A stretch of DNA of 8,318 nucleotides from JBLHKW01 sp047618565 (lineage in GTDB: Bacteria > Planctomycetota > UBA1135 > GCA-002686595), in the NCBI GenBank assembly GCA_047618565.1, contig JBLHKW010000190.1, forward strand, positions 1-8,318. The letters run 5' to 3'. Position 1 is the stretch's first letter. Each line of letters starts with the position of its first letter. The notes below the pieces were generated by a model. That model saw only the letters and a program-made list of their open reading frames with translations, did not search any database and was not told the DNA's origin. The position numbers were made by a program, and so were the translations under genes. This document shows, in pieces, positions 1 to 6,949 of this stretch.

Positions 1-30
1 AATCCGTTGAGGATGGTCGTGGCTCCGTAC
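1..30 (-). repeat. 30-bp repeat, copy A, at the window edge
   Basis: On the minus strand the motif has ACC as the three variable bases and C as the single variable base. It matches copy B at 28 of 30 positions and has the same orientation. It starts 10 bases after the stop of the 898-aa gene. The window begins at its last base, so whether similarity to the other copies continues cannot be seen. Confidence 0.85.
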
Positions 31-39
31 CAGGTCAGC

Positions 40-2736
40 TCACCTGACTGTGGCCACGATCCTGTTCCACACGGAGGGCTCCAACCGTACAACGGCGCTC
101 CATTGACCACGCGGCGAGGTGACGGTGACCGTGTACTCGCCGTGGGGTAGACCGCGGACCTCGACCTCGCCTGAGCCATCCGTGATCAAGCCGGCCGGGA
201 TGGGCGGGATGTCTCCCGACTCCAGCCACTGGCTGAGCGACGCTCCGAACTCGGAAGAACGCGCGGTGACCCTTGCTGCGCCCACGGGCTGCCCCATCTC
301 GTCGATCACCTTGACCTCAAGGTCTGTGAGGCGCCGCACCTGGATCTCGTGCGGACTTGAGGAGCCGGAAGCGAGGACGGACCGCGTCGGCCAGTAGTCC
401 CGGTGGTTCGTGGTCACGATGAAGTCCGCGCGGTTCAGGTGCGCCCACTCGAGCGCCCCGTCGGAACCGGACTCCTTGTGTTGAGCGATGAGACCCTCGT
501 AACCGGGGGCGCCGAGTGTTGCCTGAATCCCGAAGGCGGGCCGGTCGCCATCGACAAGGCGCGCCCGCAGCCGACTCGTCGCATCGTAGATCAGGACCGG
601 TTCCTCATCCGGGCTCCCGCTCAGGTCCACGGGCAGGCCGATGGCCACACCCTCGGACTGGTGATACAGGAGCGCACGGTCGAGGTCGCCTGGCAGGGCT
701 CCTAGCTCCAGCCGACCCGTCGAGTCTGTTATCCCGGTCGGAGTGACGCCGCTTTCTCCTCCGTAGAAGACCACGCCGAGGGATGAGACTGGTCCGCCAT
801 TGCCGTCGACGACCTGCAGCTTGCGCATACCACGCCCGAGTTCCTTGCGCAACTCGAGGCTCCCCCCGCCGTCGAATTCGAGAATGGTGTTCTCGAAGAT
901 CGTCCGCTCGTCGTCCAGTGCGATTAACAACGAGCACCGATCCCAGGGCAAGTGCTCGAACACGACGTGACCATCATCCAGGACAAGTGACACTTGCCGG
1001 AGCCTCATGCGTCCTAACGGCACCGCCGAAACGGACACTTCGAGGCCATAAGGCAATTGCGAGCCGTCGGCCATAGCGAGATCCAGCACAAGCAACCGAC
1101 CACCGAACGGCTCAAGGTCGAACGCCCAATCCTCTCCCGAAACGAGTGCGAGGTTGAACAGGACGCTCGTCGAGTCCGCGCAGTCGATGTCGAAGAACCG
1201 TGACGTGGCCTGGAATCCTTCGTAGCGTACGGTCCAGTCGCGTGAAAAGCGTTTGATCGGCAACTCGGAACCGGGGTCGATGGACAACGCCGTGGGATCC
1301 ATCCCCGGAATCTCGACGAGCCTGATCTCGAGGTCCTGGGTGCGACTGAGAAGAACGTCCCCGATCTCGGCGAGGCCGTCCGGATCACCGACGGCTTTCC
1401 CGTAGATCGCACCGTACCCCTTCGCCCGGACCGTGAATAACTGACTCTCCGGTGACAGGCCATCGAGCTCGAACGACCCGTCTGCAGCGGTCCTCACCAT
1501 TTTGCCCCATGCCTCGACCACGCCCCCATCACTGCTTGAGAACAGCTGGATGCGAGCGTCCGAAATCGGCCTCGCCGTAGCTCTATCCACAATCCGACCT
1601 GCGCCACGAAGCGGACGCGCCAGCTCAAGCCGCACTTCGGTGGTCTGGTCGACACGCACCGCGACCTCGGCTGCCCCACCGTGCGCGAGCGTCTCGCTCA
1701 TGGCAATCAAACGCACACTCCCGACTCTGACTTCCGGAAGCTCAAACGAACCGTCGGCGCGGTCCGTGAACGCGATCGTCTGCTTCGTCGCAAGGGCGCC
1801 AGCCGACCAGTACGCGACTTCGAAGTCCGTCACCGGGCTCTCGCCCAGGTAACAGGTCCCCATGACCCGTCCTGTACGAAAGAGCTGGATCTGAATGACG
1901 GCTGGGTCGGCCTCGGGCAACAGAAACGGCACACCTCGCATCGATGCGTATCCAGGAGCGCTGACCTCGAAGCTGACCCGCCCAGTCTTGCATCCGCGCA
2001 CCCACGTGTATCCGTCCTCGCGCGGACGGGCCCAGGTAGGCGCCGACTGCGCGTCACCAATCGAGCGGACCTCGACCAGAGAGTCGGCGAGTCGCTCGTG
2101 ATCGTCGCCGTAGACCTCGAACCACAACTCCTCGCCCTGTCGTGCCTGGAGATCAAGGACCACGCCTTGCCCCGCCACCTCAGGGGTCAGCCGGCGCGTG
2201 TCGGGAATCGCGCCGCCACCTTCCAGCCGGAACCAGGTTTCGACCGACGGCTTGAACTCAAGCTCGACTGGCCCCCAGTCGCCGGCCTCCGACGGGTGGA
2301 CCACACCGAGAGCCTCTCGTAAATCCGCCCCCACACCGTAGCTCACCCGAAATGCAGAGAATGACGCATCGGTGTCAACGAGGATGACACGACCCGACGC
2401 CGTCCACGTCGCGCCCGACCGGGTGACCGTCTCCACGATATCCCCGTCGGCGGACGCCCTCGCCTCGTCCAGGGACATCCGCTCCGAATCGATGAACCAC
2501 GGCGAGGAGGTCGGATCCGCCGGCGTCCGCTCGCTGGAAGCCGTCCGCGGCGTGTCCGCCGGACCTGCCGCGCGGGGCACGCTCGAGCCGATGCCTTCAT
2601 GCTGTTCGGGCACAGTTGTGCGCCAAATCAACAGAACGGCCAAGGCTGCAGCCAAGGAGAACGGTATCCACAACCTGCGGCGCGTGGTCTGCAATCGGCC
2701 AGTCAAGGCGCCGATTTCACGGAGTTCCTTCGTCAT
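40..2736 (-). CDS. Large single-pass membrane protein with carboxypeptidase-regulatory-like (beta-sandwich) repeats
   Basis: The 898-aa product has a short basic cytoplasmic N-terminus, one hydrophobic helix at about residues 23-41 (LWIPFSLAAALAVLLIW) and a Pro/Ser/Thr-rich linker to about 80. The rest looks extracytoplasmic and all-beta. Repeated blocks resemble CarboxypepD_reg-like domains, with turns such as TAADGSFELDGL, DSTGRLELGALP and DGSGEVEVRGLPHGEYTV. The clearest lie at about 375-465, 636-700 and 804-898; weaker ones lie at about 200-275, 290-345 and 720-790. There is no peptidase or kinase motif and no C-terminal sorting signal, so a structural, adhesive or ligand-binding role at the cell surface is inferred only. 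The ATG lies inside the end of the 69-aa gene (20-bp overlap) and has no good Shine-Dalgarno of its own, which suggests translation coupled to that gene. It is the last gene of the operon, and a repeat copy begins 10 bp after its stop. Confidence 0.85.
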   Translation of the reverse strand: MTKELREIGALTGRLQTTRRRLWIPFSLAAALAVLLIWRTTVPEQHEGIGSSVPRAAGPADTPRTASSERTPADPTSSPWFIDSERMSLDEARASADGDIVETVTRSGATWTASGRVILVDTDASFSAFRVSYGVGADLREALGVVHPSEAGDWGPVELEFKPSVETWFRLEGGGAIPDTRRLTPEVAGQGVVLDLQARQGEELWFEVYGDDHERLADSLVEVRSIGDAQSAPTWARPREDGYTWVRGCKTGRVSFEVSAPGYASMRGVPFLLPEADPAVIQIQLFRTGRVMGTCYLGESPVTDFEVAYWSAGALATKQTIAFTDRADGSFELPEVRVGSVRLIAMSETLAHGGAAEVAVRVDQTTEVRLELARPLRGAGRIVDRATARPISDARIQLFSSSDGGVVEAWGKMVRTAADGSFELDGLSPESQLFTVRAKGYGAIYGKAVGDPDGLAEIGDVLLSRTQDLEIRLVEIPGMDPTALSIDPGSELPIKRFSRDWTVRYEGFQATSRFFDIDCADSTSVLFNLALVSGEDWAFDLEPFGGRLLVLDLAMADGSQLPYGLEVSVSAVPLGRMRLRQVSLVLDDGHVVFEHLPWDRCSLLIALDDERTIFENTILEFDGGGSLELRKELGRGMRKLQVVDGNGGPVSSLGVVFYGGESGVTPTGITDSTGRLELGALPGDLDRALLYHQSEGVAIGLPVDLSGSPDEEPVLIYDATSRLRARLVDGDRPAFGIQATLGAPGYEGLIAQHKESGSDGALEWAHLNRADFIVTTNHRDYWPTRSVLASGSSSPHEIQVRRLTDLEVKVIDEMGQPVGAARVTARSSEFGASLSQWLESGDIPPIPAGLITDGSGEVEVRGLPHGEYTVTVTSPRGQWSAVVRLEPSVWNRIVATVR

Positions 2737-2926
2737 CGCCGGGCGGCGGCGGCTGCGTCGTCTCGAGGCCTACTCCATTTGAGCGCGGACCTTGCGGCGC
2801 TTTCCGACCAGGCGGTAGTCCCGTCCCGGACCCTCCGAAGCCGAAGGAGTCGTGTGAGAACCAAGCGACCACCACGAGGCACAGCAACGTGGCAAACCAT
2901 CGCCTGCTACGATCCGAAGTAAACAT
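2717..2926 (-). CDS. Small single-pass membrane protein (69 aa) inside the operon
   Basis: The product is 69 aa, with a basic N-terminus (MFTSDRSRRW), one hydrophobic helix at about residues 10-24 (WFATLLCLVVVAWF) and a Gly/Pro-rich acidic tail ending PPPPGDDEGTP. An ATG 42 bases further upstream would give 83 aa. I chose the inner ATG because AGGAG lies 8 nt ahead of it and the longer form adds only a Gly/Pro-rich leader. It overlaps the TPR-like gene upstream by 20 bp and the 898-aa gene downstream by 20 bp, so it fills the gap and could hand ribosomes on to the large gene. I recognise no family. It could be a signal-anchored partner of the 898-aa protein, a lipid-free secreted peptide, or only a coupling ORF. 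The membrane helix, ribosome binding site and double overlap make a real gene more likely than not. Confidence 0.6.
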   Translation of the reverse strand: MFTSDRSRRWFATLLCLVVVAWFSHDSFGFGGSGTGLPPGRKAPQGPRSNGVGLETTQPPPPGDDEGTP

Positions 2927-3815
2927 CCGTAGCTCTCCTGGAGGTGGGCCCGAACCGGGCGCGTGCATCAGCCACCGTCGCCCGAACCGGGTCGGTCACC
3001 GAAGTGAGCAGGGCAGCCCTGTTCGAAATGTGAGCATCCAATGCCGAATGGTCCGGCGCAATCATGTCATCAAGGAACGCCGCGGCCCGTGTGAGTTCGT
3101 GCCCATTGGAAGCCCTCACGGCGATGTGCAACCACTGGAGCACCGCCGCTGGCCGGCGTTCGCACGTCGACGCTCCCAGCCGGTAAGCATCGACGGCGCG
3201 ATCGAGCTGCCGCAAGTTCGAATACAGGTACCCTAGATTCTCCCAGGCGTATGACGCATTCAATGCCGTCGGGCCCGCCTCAAGCACGCGCTTCAACAGC
3301 GGTGCCACCAGCTCGTATCGCCCGCCTCTGTTCGCATTGAACGCCAGGTAAATCAGCGCCTCGTCGCTCGGTAGCAGGCGGCAGGAAGCCTCGCAGAGTG
3401 TCTCGATCGAGACCTGTCCGGACCACTCCCAGCAGGCCTCCGGCACATCGTCCAGCGTCCCGCGTGCACGCGTCACCGCCGCGCGCCTCGTCCATTCGGG
3501 CTCGTGGATCAGCTCGATGTCCCGATCGACGGTGACACTCTTCTCCAGCACGTGAGCGTTCCCGGGTTCCTCGTAGAGGCGAGTCAGCGCCGCCTGACGC
3601 AGAAGCCACGCGGCCTCTTCCCTGTAGGTCTGGAGCAGATGTCGCTCGGCCAATGCCAGCCCGGCCTGCCGAACGCTGACACGGCCCGCAAGTGCCGACA
3701 CTCCGGCCAGCGTGCTCGGGTCCTTCGCCTTGAACAGCTCGGCCTCGGGGTCACGGATCGTCTCGCGCAGGAGGAGCGCGACCTCCGGGTCGATGAACGG
3801 TCGTGTGCTACTCAT
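2907..3815 (-). CDS. TPR-like helical repeat protein, cytoplasmic
   Basis: The product is 302 aa, soluble, with no signal peptide or membrane helix. It is largely helical and rich in Ala, Leu and Arg. The centre contains tetratricopeptide-like helix pairs: about 152-183 (EALIYLAFNANRGGRYELVAPLL), about 187-220 (the block with AWENLGYLYSNLRQLDRAVDAYR, the best match to the TPR W-x2-L-G-x2-Y pattern) and a weaker pair to about 256. Such repeats bind other proteins. The ATG overlaps the stop of the sigma-like gene as ATGA, and GGAGG lies 7 nt upstream, so this start is firm. Its place directly behind a sigma-like gene suggests that it binds or controls that regulator. This is inferred from order only: there is no zinc-binding anti-sigma motif and no membrane anchor. 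The N-terminal 100 residues match nothing I know. Confidence 0.85.
   Translation of the reverse strand: MSSTRPFIDPEVALLLRETIRDPEAELFKAKDPSTLAGVSALAGRVSVRQAGLALAERHLLQTYREEAAWLLRQAALTRLYEEPGNAHVLEKSVTVDRDIELIHEPEWTRRAAVTRARGTLDDVPEACWEWSGQVSIETLCEASCRLLPSDEALIYLAFNANRGGRYELVAPLLKRVLEAGPTALNASYAWENLGYLYSNLRQLDRAVDAYRLGASTCERRPAAVLQWLHIAVRASNGHELTRAAAFLDDMIAPDHSALDAHISNRAALLTSVTDPVRATVADARARFGPTSRRATDVYFGS
2935..2939 (-). promoter_or_regulatory. Ribosome binding site of the 69-aa membrane protein
   Basis: AGGAG on the minus strand lies 8 nt before the ATG at 2926, inside the end of the TPR-like gene. It favours this ATG over the one at 2968. Confidence 0.65.
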
Positions 3816-4474
3816 GATTCAACCTCCCACGGAAACTTGATCGGGCCGTTGCCGCCTACCTCGAACGCCTTCGCCGCTGACCGGACCCGCTTCCGGAAGA
3901 CGTCTTCGGTGACACCCTCAGCGCGAGCCGCCTTGTCGAGCGATAGCCCTTCGATCGACACTGCGAAGAACGCTCGCCGAACATCCCGAGCGAGACCATT
4001 GAACACGAGGCAGCAACCGCGCGTCGACTTCGCCGGTACGCCCAGACCCTGGTGCAGGAAAAGGTAGCGAGCATCCCATTGCTCGTAGGCCAGCAACCCC
4101 TGGCGCAACGCCTCCCGGTCCTCCCGGTCCAGCTCCTCCATCGACCGGTCGATCCGTTCATCGATCCACGCGCCGACATGGCGGGGTGCAGGTCGTTTCT
4201 TGAGCATCACGCACTCAAAAGCAACGCGAGCGACAACGCGTGCATGCACGTGATCGAGCTCGAGCAACATCGCCTGATAACGAAGCCTCGCTACCGTGCG
4301 CCCGAGCAGTCCAAGGGGGTCGCCATCGTCCAGGAAACCCAGCAGCGCCCGGGGGTCGGTCGCCCCCACCAGCACAGCCCACATGGCCTCATCGCGAGCG
4401 TCCAACGAAGACCCGCCCGACTCGCTCGAGCGAGTCTTATCATCATGTGGCGAGGCTGTCGGCTCTCGGTCCAT
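3812..4474 (-). CDS. Divergent sigma-70/ECF-like RNA polymerase sigma factor or HTH regulator
   Basis: From the ATG at 4474 the product is 220 aa, slightly longer than a typical ECF sigma factor. Residues about 55-115 resemble sigma region 2: a helical stretch ending in HVGAWIDERIDRSMEEL, in the place of the conserved W-x-I/L motif. Residues about 158-205 (DVRRAFFAVSIEGLSLDKAA, then EGVTEDVFRKRVRSAAKAF) read as a region-4 helix-turn-helix. Region 2 is weak, so a sigma-like DNA-binding regulator that does not bind core polymerase is also possible. The frame stays open to a GTG at 4585, which would add 37 residues. I prefer 4474 because the extra stretch is uncharacteristic and would put two strong inverted repeats inside the gene, though neither start has a good Shine-Dalgarno. 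It is the first gene of the operon and overlaps the next by 4 bp. Confidence 0.6.
   Translation of the reverse strand: MDREPTASPHDDKTRSSESGGSSLDARDEAMWAVLVGATDPRALLGFLDDGDPLGLLGRTVARLRYQAMLLELDHVHARVVARVAFECVMLKKRPAPRHVGAWIDERIDRSMEELDREDREALRQGLLAYEQWDARYLFLHQGLGVPAKSTRGCCLVFNGLARDVRRAFFAVSIEGLSLDKAARAEGVTEDVFRKRVRSAAKAFEVGGNGPIKFPWEVES
3823..3827 (-). promoter_or_regulatory. Ribosome binding site of the TPR-like gene
   Basis: GGAGG on the minus strand lies 7 nt before the ATG at 3815, inside the end of the sigma-like gene. It fixes the start of the 302-aa protein and lets it be translated even though it overlaps its upstream neighbour. Confidence 0.75.
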
Positions 4475-4506
4475 GGAAAGCACCGGCGTGGGAACGACGA
4501 GGATGA

Positions 4507-4534
4507 CGCATCGAGGCTCCTGAGCCTCGATGCG
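4507..4534. repeat. Perfect inverted repeat, 13-bp arms and 2-bp centre
   Basis: The left arm CGCATCGAGGCTC (4507-4519) and right arm GAGCCTCGATGCG (4522-4534) are exact reverse complements around CT. In RNA this gives a 12-bp stem with a 4-nt loop. No T-run follows on either strand, so a rho-independent terminator is unlikely. It begins 33 bases upstream of the preferred sigma-like start. Plausible roles are an operator for a dimeric regulator or a leader hairpin controlling translation. On the minus-strand transcript the loop region contains AGGAG, five bases before an out-of-frame ATG. Confidence 0.9.
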
Positions 4535-4547
4535 CAGACTACCAGAA

Positions 4548-4560
4548 CGGCTCCGAGCCG
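4548..4560. repeat. Second dyad with the same GGCTC/GAGCC core
   Basis: CGGCTC-C-GAGCCG is a perfect 6-bp-arm dyad. Its inner GGCTC/GAGCC is shared with the 4507-4534 inverted repeat, and the two centres are about 33 bp apart, near three helical turns. Two similar dyads on one face of the helix in a divergent promoter region suggest paired operator sites. This is inference; high GC makes a 6-bp arm alone unremarkable. Confidence 0.4.
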
Positions 4561-4653
4561 GACAGACCCAGCCCGGATGCCGCACCGTCCGTCATCCAGA
4601 GCCCCGATTCGCGTTGCAGCTCGCGGACCGTTCGCCATGATGGGCCATCCACC

Positions 4654-6408
4654 ATGAACTCCACCCGCAACCAGCCCTGCCGCTGTGGTAGCGGCAGGAA
4701 GACCAAGCGTTGCTGCGGCAGCGAGACGTCAGTCCCTGCATCGAGCTCCGGAGCGACTGAGCAGTCTCTCGATGCGGGGCGATCCGCACCCTGGCTGGCA
4801 GCACTCAAGCTTCATGACGAACGCGCCGTCAAGAAGGCGTTTGCAGGTGCTCTAATGCACCTCGTTCCGGTAGATGTCGATGATGGGGAAGAGGCACCGT
4901 CCTGGGCATGGATGGCGCGCATCGACGACGCCAGCGCCAGCGCAGAGGTCATCCTGGCGGATGGATGGCTGATGATCGCCGCGCCGACCGAGGCCGTCGT
5001 CGGAGCGTGCCACGAATTCATCGCAACCCTCGCTGGCACTGCTGCGACACACGTGGAAACCTTCCGCGCCAACGTGCCGCCCGGCGGCTTCGATCGTCAC
5101 GGCGGACACGTCTCTACCGGCGCGCGCTACCCGCACCACACCGCGAACATCCAGCACTACCTCGACCTGGGCGACCTCTCGATCCGCCTGGCCGAGAGGA
5201 CGCGGACGCTCGGGATGTACCTCGGTCGCATCGCCTCAGCAACGAGCCGAAGGGGACCTGGCGACCAGTATTACACTGGCGTCGTCTGCCGGCGACGCCC
5301 AGGCAATCGCTCCTGCGGGATGGAGATCGTTGCGGGCCGCACCACGGACGGCCGGATCGATTGGCAATGCGTTGGGTGCGGCGACTCCGGCACGATCACC
5401 GGTTGGGAGAGGACCGCCTTCGACGCGCGCGACCGCGACGAGATCCTGAGCCGTCAAAGTGATCCGAGAACGGAAACGCGCGTCATGATCCTGATTCCCA
5501 AGGACGTCCGCAGACTGCGCACTCTCAAGCACCTGGATGCTCCGGCCCTCCGGTTTCTGGCATCAGCGCAAGAGACGACAGATGGCAAGCGACAGCTCGC
5601 CGGTACCCGACCTGAGATGCTCGCCCTCGCACGCTGCATCGCCTTCCATTTTGCCCGGGCTGTCAACATCTCCGCCTCGTCCGAGGACGCCCTGCACGAT
5701 CTGCACAACGGCATGGCCCGGTTCGCCGATGCCATACCCGACCTGTCCCAGGCCGCCCAGTGTGCCGAGGTGCTATTATTCGAACGCTCACGAAGTCGCT
5801 TCCCACGGCCCATATCACGCGCTGATGCGGGCTCGGTGAGATTGCACGTACAGCTGCGAGACATCGATCCCCCGATCTGGCGTCAGCTTGAGCTTCCCGG
5901 CGACTTCACGCTCGCAGACCTCGCCGATGTGTTGATCCTGTCCTTCGGCTGGGCGAGTACGCACTTGCATGCCTTCGAGCAAGACGGCCGCAAGTTTGGA
6001 CTCCCCAACCCGGACTGGCCCGAGCAGATCACCGACGAGCGCTCCGTCCAGCTCTCTGATTTGCTCGCAAACCGTGGAGCACGCATCGTCTGGGAATACG
6101 ACTTCGGCGATTCCTGGCACCACGAAATCGTCGCGGAAGAGCTCTCGACGGGCACGCCGTGCGCGCCCCGCCTGCTCGCCGGTCACCGCGCCGCGCCTCC
6201 GGAGGACTGCGGCGGCCCGTCCGGTTACGAGACCCTGCTCGAGGCCCTGGGCGACCCGCTCCACGAAGACCACCAGCATCTGTCTGAATGGTCGGACGAC
6301 TTCGACCCCGAGGATTTTCTGCTCGAGAAGTTCGCCGAGCGCGTGGCACGCATGACCGAACACGCCTCGCCGCAGGCTCCCGACCCGGCACCCACGACGA
6401 TCCATTGA
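4654..6408 (+). CDS. SEC-C zinc motif protein with C-terminal pRiA4b ORF-3-like (PF07929) domain
   Basis: The 584-aa product has three visible parts. Residues 7-22 (QPCRCGSGRKTKRCCG) form a SEC-C motif with C9, C11, C20 and C21, a zinc-binding fold first known from the SecA C-terminus. Residues 205-250 hold four cysteines (C212, C221, C239, C242) in a possible zinc ribbon. Residues about 395-570 match the plasmid pRiA4b ORF-3-like family, often annotated as IS1096 passenger TnpR-like: RDIDPPIWRQLELP, FGWASTHLHAFE, WEYDFGDSWHHEI, CGGPSGYETLLEAL and the EW-x-DDFDPEDF ending. Despite its database name, the family has no proven recombinase activity and its function is unknown. There is no signal peptide or membrane helix, so it is likely cytoplasmic. 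It is transcribed divergently from the sigma-like operon with nothing downstream on its strand. The ATG gives the complete SEC-C motif at residue 7 but has no clear Shine-Dalgarno. Confidence 0.9.
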   Translation: MNSTRNQPCRCGSGRKTKRCCGSETSVPASSSGATEQSLDAGRSAPWLAALKLHDERAVKKAFAGALMHLVPVDVDDGEEAPSWAWMARIDDASASAEVILADGWLMIAAPTEAVVGACHEFIATLAGTAATHVETFRANVPPGGFDRHGGHVSTGARYPHHTANIQHYLDLGDLSIRLAERTRTLGMYLGRIASATSRRGPGDQYYTGVVCRRRPGNRSCGMEIVAGRTTDGRIDWQCVGCGDSGTITGWERTAFDARDRDEILSRQSDPRTETRVMILIPKDVRRLRTLKHLDAPALRFLASAQETTDGKRQLAGTRPEMLALARCIAFHFARAVNISASSEDALHDLHNGMARFADAIPDLSQAAQCAEVLLFERSRSRFPRPISRADAGSVRLHVQLRDIDPPIWRQLELPGDFTLADLADVLILSFGWASTHLHAFEQDGRKFGLPNPDWPEQITDERSVQLSDLLANRGARIVWEYDFGDSWHHEIVAEELSTGTPCAPRLLAGHRAAPPEDCGGPSGYETLLEALGDPLHEDHQHLSEWSDDFDPEDFLLEKFAERVARMTEHASPQAPDPAPTTIH

Positions 6409-6694
6409 AGGATGAAAGCGCCCGTGCAAGCAGCAGGCTGCGTGGACCGCATCTGCCCTGAACAGCGGGCTGGCACCTCTGCCAGCGAGCCCATCGCGGC
6501 CACCAGCCCCATCGAGAAGTGATAGCGTTTCGAGATCCACGCCAACTGTTCGATAGAAGATCAGTTCGGCCTGAAACCCGGTCACACCCGAAATAGAAGA
6601 CCCCAGGTCCTGAAACAGGAGCTCGACACTGGCCTGCGCCGCGTCGAGCAATCGCTCGGCCCTCTCCGATGTTGCCCTCCCCGCTGGCGCCAGG

Positions 6695-6949
6695 TCACGC
6701 CCCCGGCGCCGCCTGATCGGGGTAGAGCTGCGCCGCGCCGTCCAACGCCCCGGGGTCCAGTGCAAATCCCTCATGTTGCTTCAGGAGAGGCGTATCTCCA
6801 CAGCCGGTGACCAGACACTCTCGTTTCCCGGCCGGACATTCCCGATAGGTGCATAGGCGTCCGGCGTAGTGCCCGGTTGCGGCGTCGAAGAGGAAGACGT
6901 CAACCTGATGATGGGCGACGCCGTACCGGTACGCGGTACGGAGCCACGC
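6695..6949 (-). pseudogene. Coding-like C-terminal fragment without a start codon
   Basis: An 84-codon minus-strand frame ends in TGA at 6695 and has protein-like content: YRYGVAHHQVDVFLFDAATG, then HYAGRLCTYRECPAGKRECL, then VTGCGDTPLLKQHEGFALDP. Third positions are mostly G or C and there are several cysteines (C-x4-C-x6-C-x4-C). No ATG, GTG or TTG occurs before the conserved-looking part. Just upstream in the same frame lie two stops, TGA CGA TGA (6950-6958), inside repeat copy 6936-6965. The simplest reading is the tail of a broken gene. I do not recognise the family. Confidence 0.35.

Larger units (their letters stand above)
4475..4653. promoter_or_regulatory. Divergent intergenic region between the sigma-like operon and the SEC-C gene
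   Basis: These 179 bases separate the preferred sigma-like start (4474, minus) from the SEC-C gene start (4654, plus), so promoters for both should lie here or just inside the genes. I see no convincing -35/-10 pair. The region holds a perfect 13-bp-arm inverted repeat (4507-4534), a 6-bp-arm dyad (4548-4560) and an 11-bp dyad GATGGGCCATC (4639-4649) ending 4 nt before the plus-strand ATG. This density of dyads suggests regulator binding. Neither flanking start has a clear Shine-Dalgarno. If the sigma-like gene actually starts at 4585, the gap shrinks to 68 bases. Confidence 0.5.

Noticed and set aside
1681..2322. 213-aa plus-strand open frame
   Set aside because: It is antisense to the 898-aa gene, whose membrane anchor and beta-sandwich motifs are convincing; long shadow frames are expected at this GC content.
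2927..2968. Upstream ATG (2968) for the small membrane protein
   Set aside because: It lacks a good ribosome binding site and adds a Gly/Pro-rich leader, whereas the ATG at 2926 has AGGAG at ideal spacing.
4614..4642. TTGCAG - 17 bp - ATGATG as a promoter for the SEC-C gene
   Set aside because: The -10 match is poor and would give an almost leaderless message; this is not enough to call.
6469..6486. GCTGGC-6-GCCAGC hairpin after the SEC-C gene as a terminator
   Set aside because: The stem is only 6 bp with no T-run after it, which is common by chance in GC-rich DNA.
6412..6522. 36-codon plus-strand ORF just after the SEC-C gene
   Set aside because: The purine run abuts the ATG, leaving no usable Shine-Dalgarno spacing, and the peptide has no recognisable feature.
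5815..6774. 319-aa minus-strand open frame overlapping the SEC-C gene
   Set aside because: Its longer part is exactly antisense to the PF07929 domain, whose motifs are unmistakable on the plus strand. Only the first 120 codons lie outside, and they have no recognised family.
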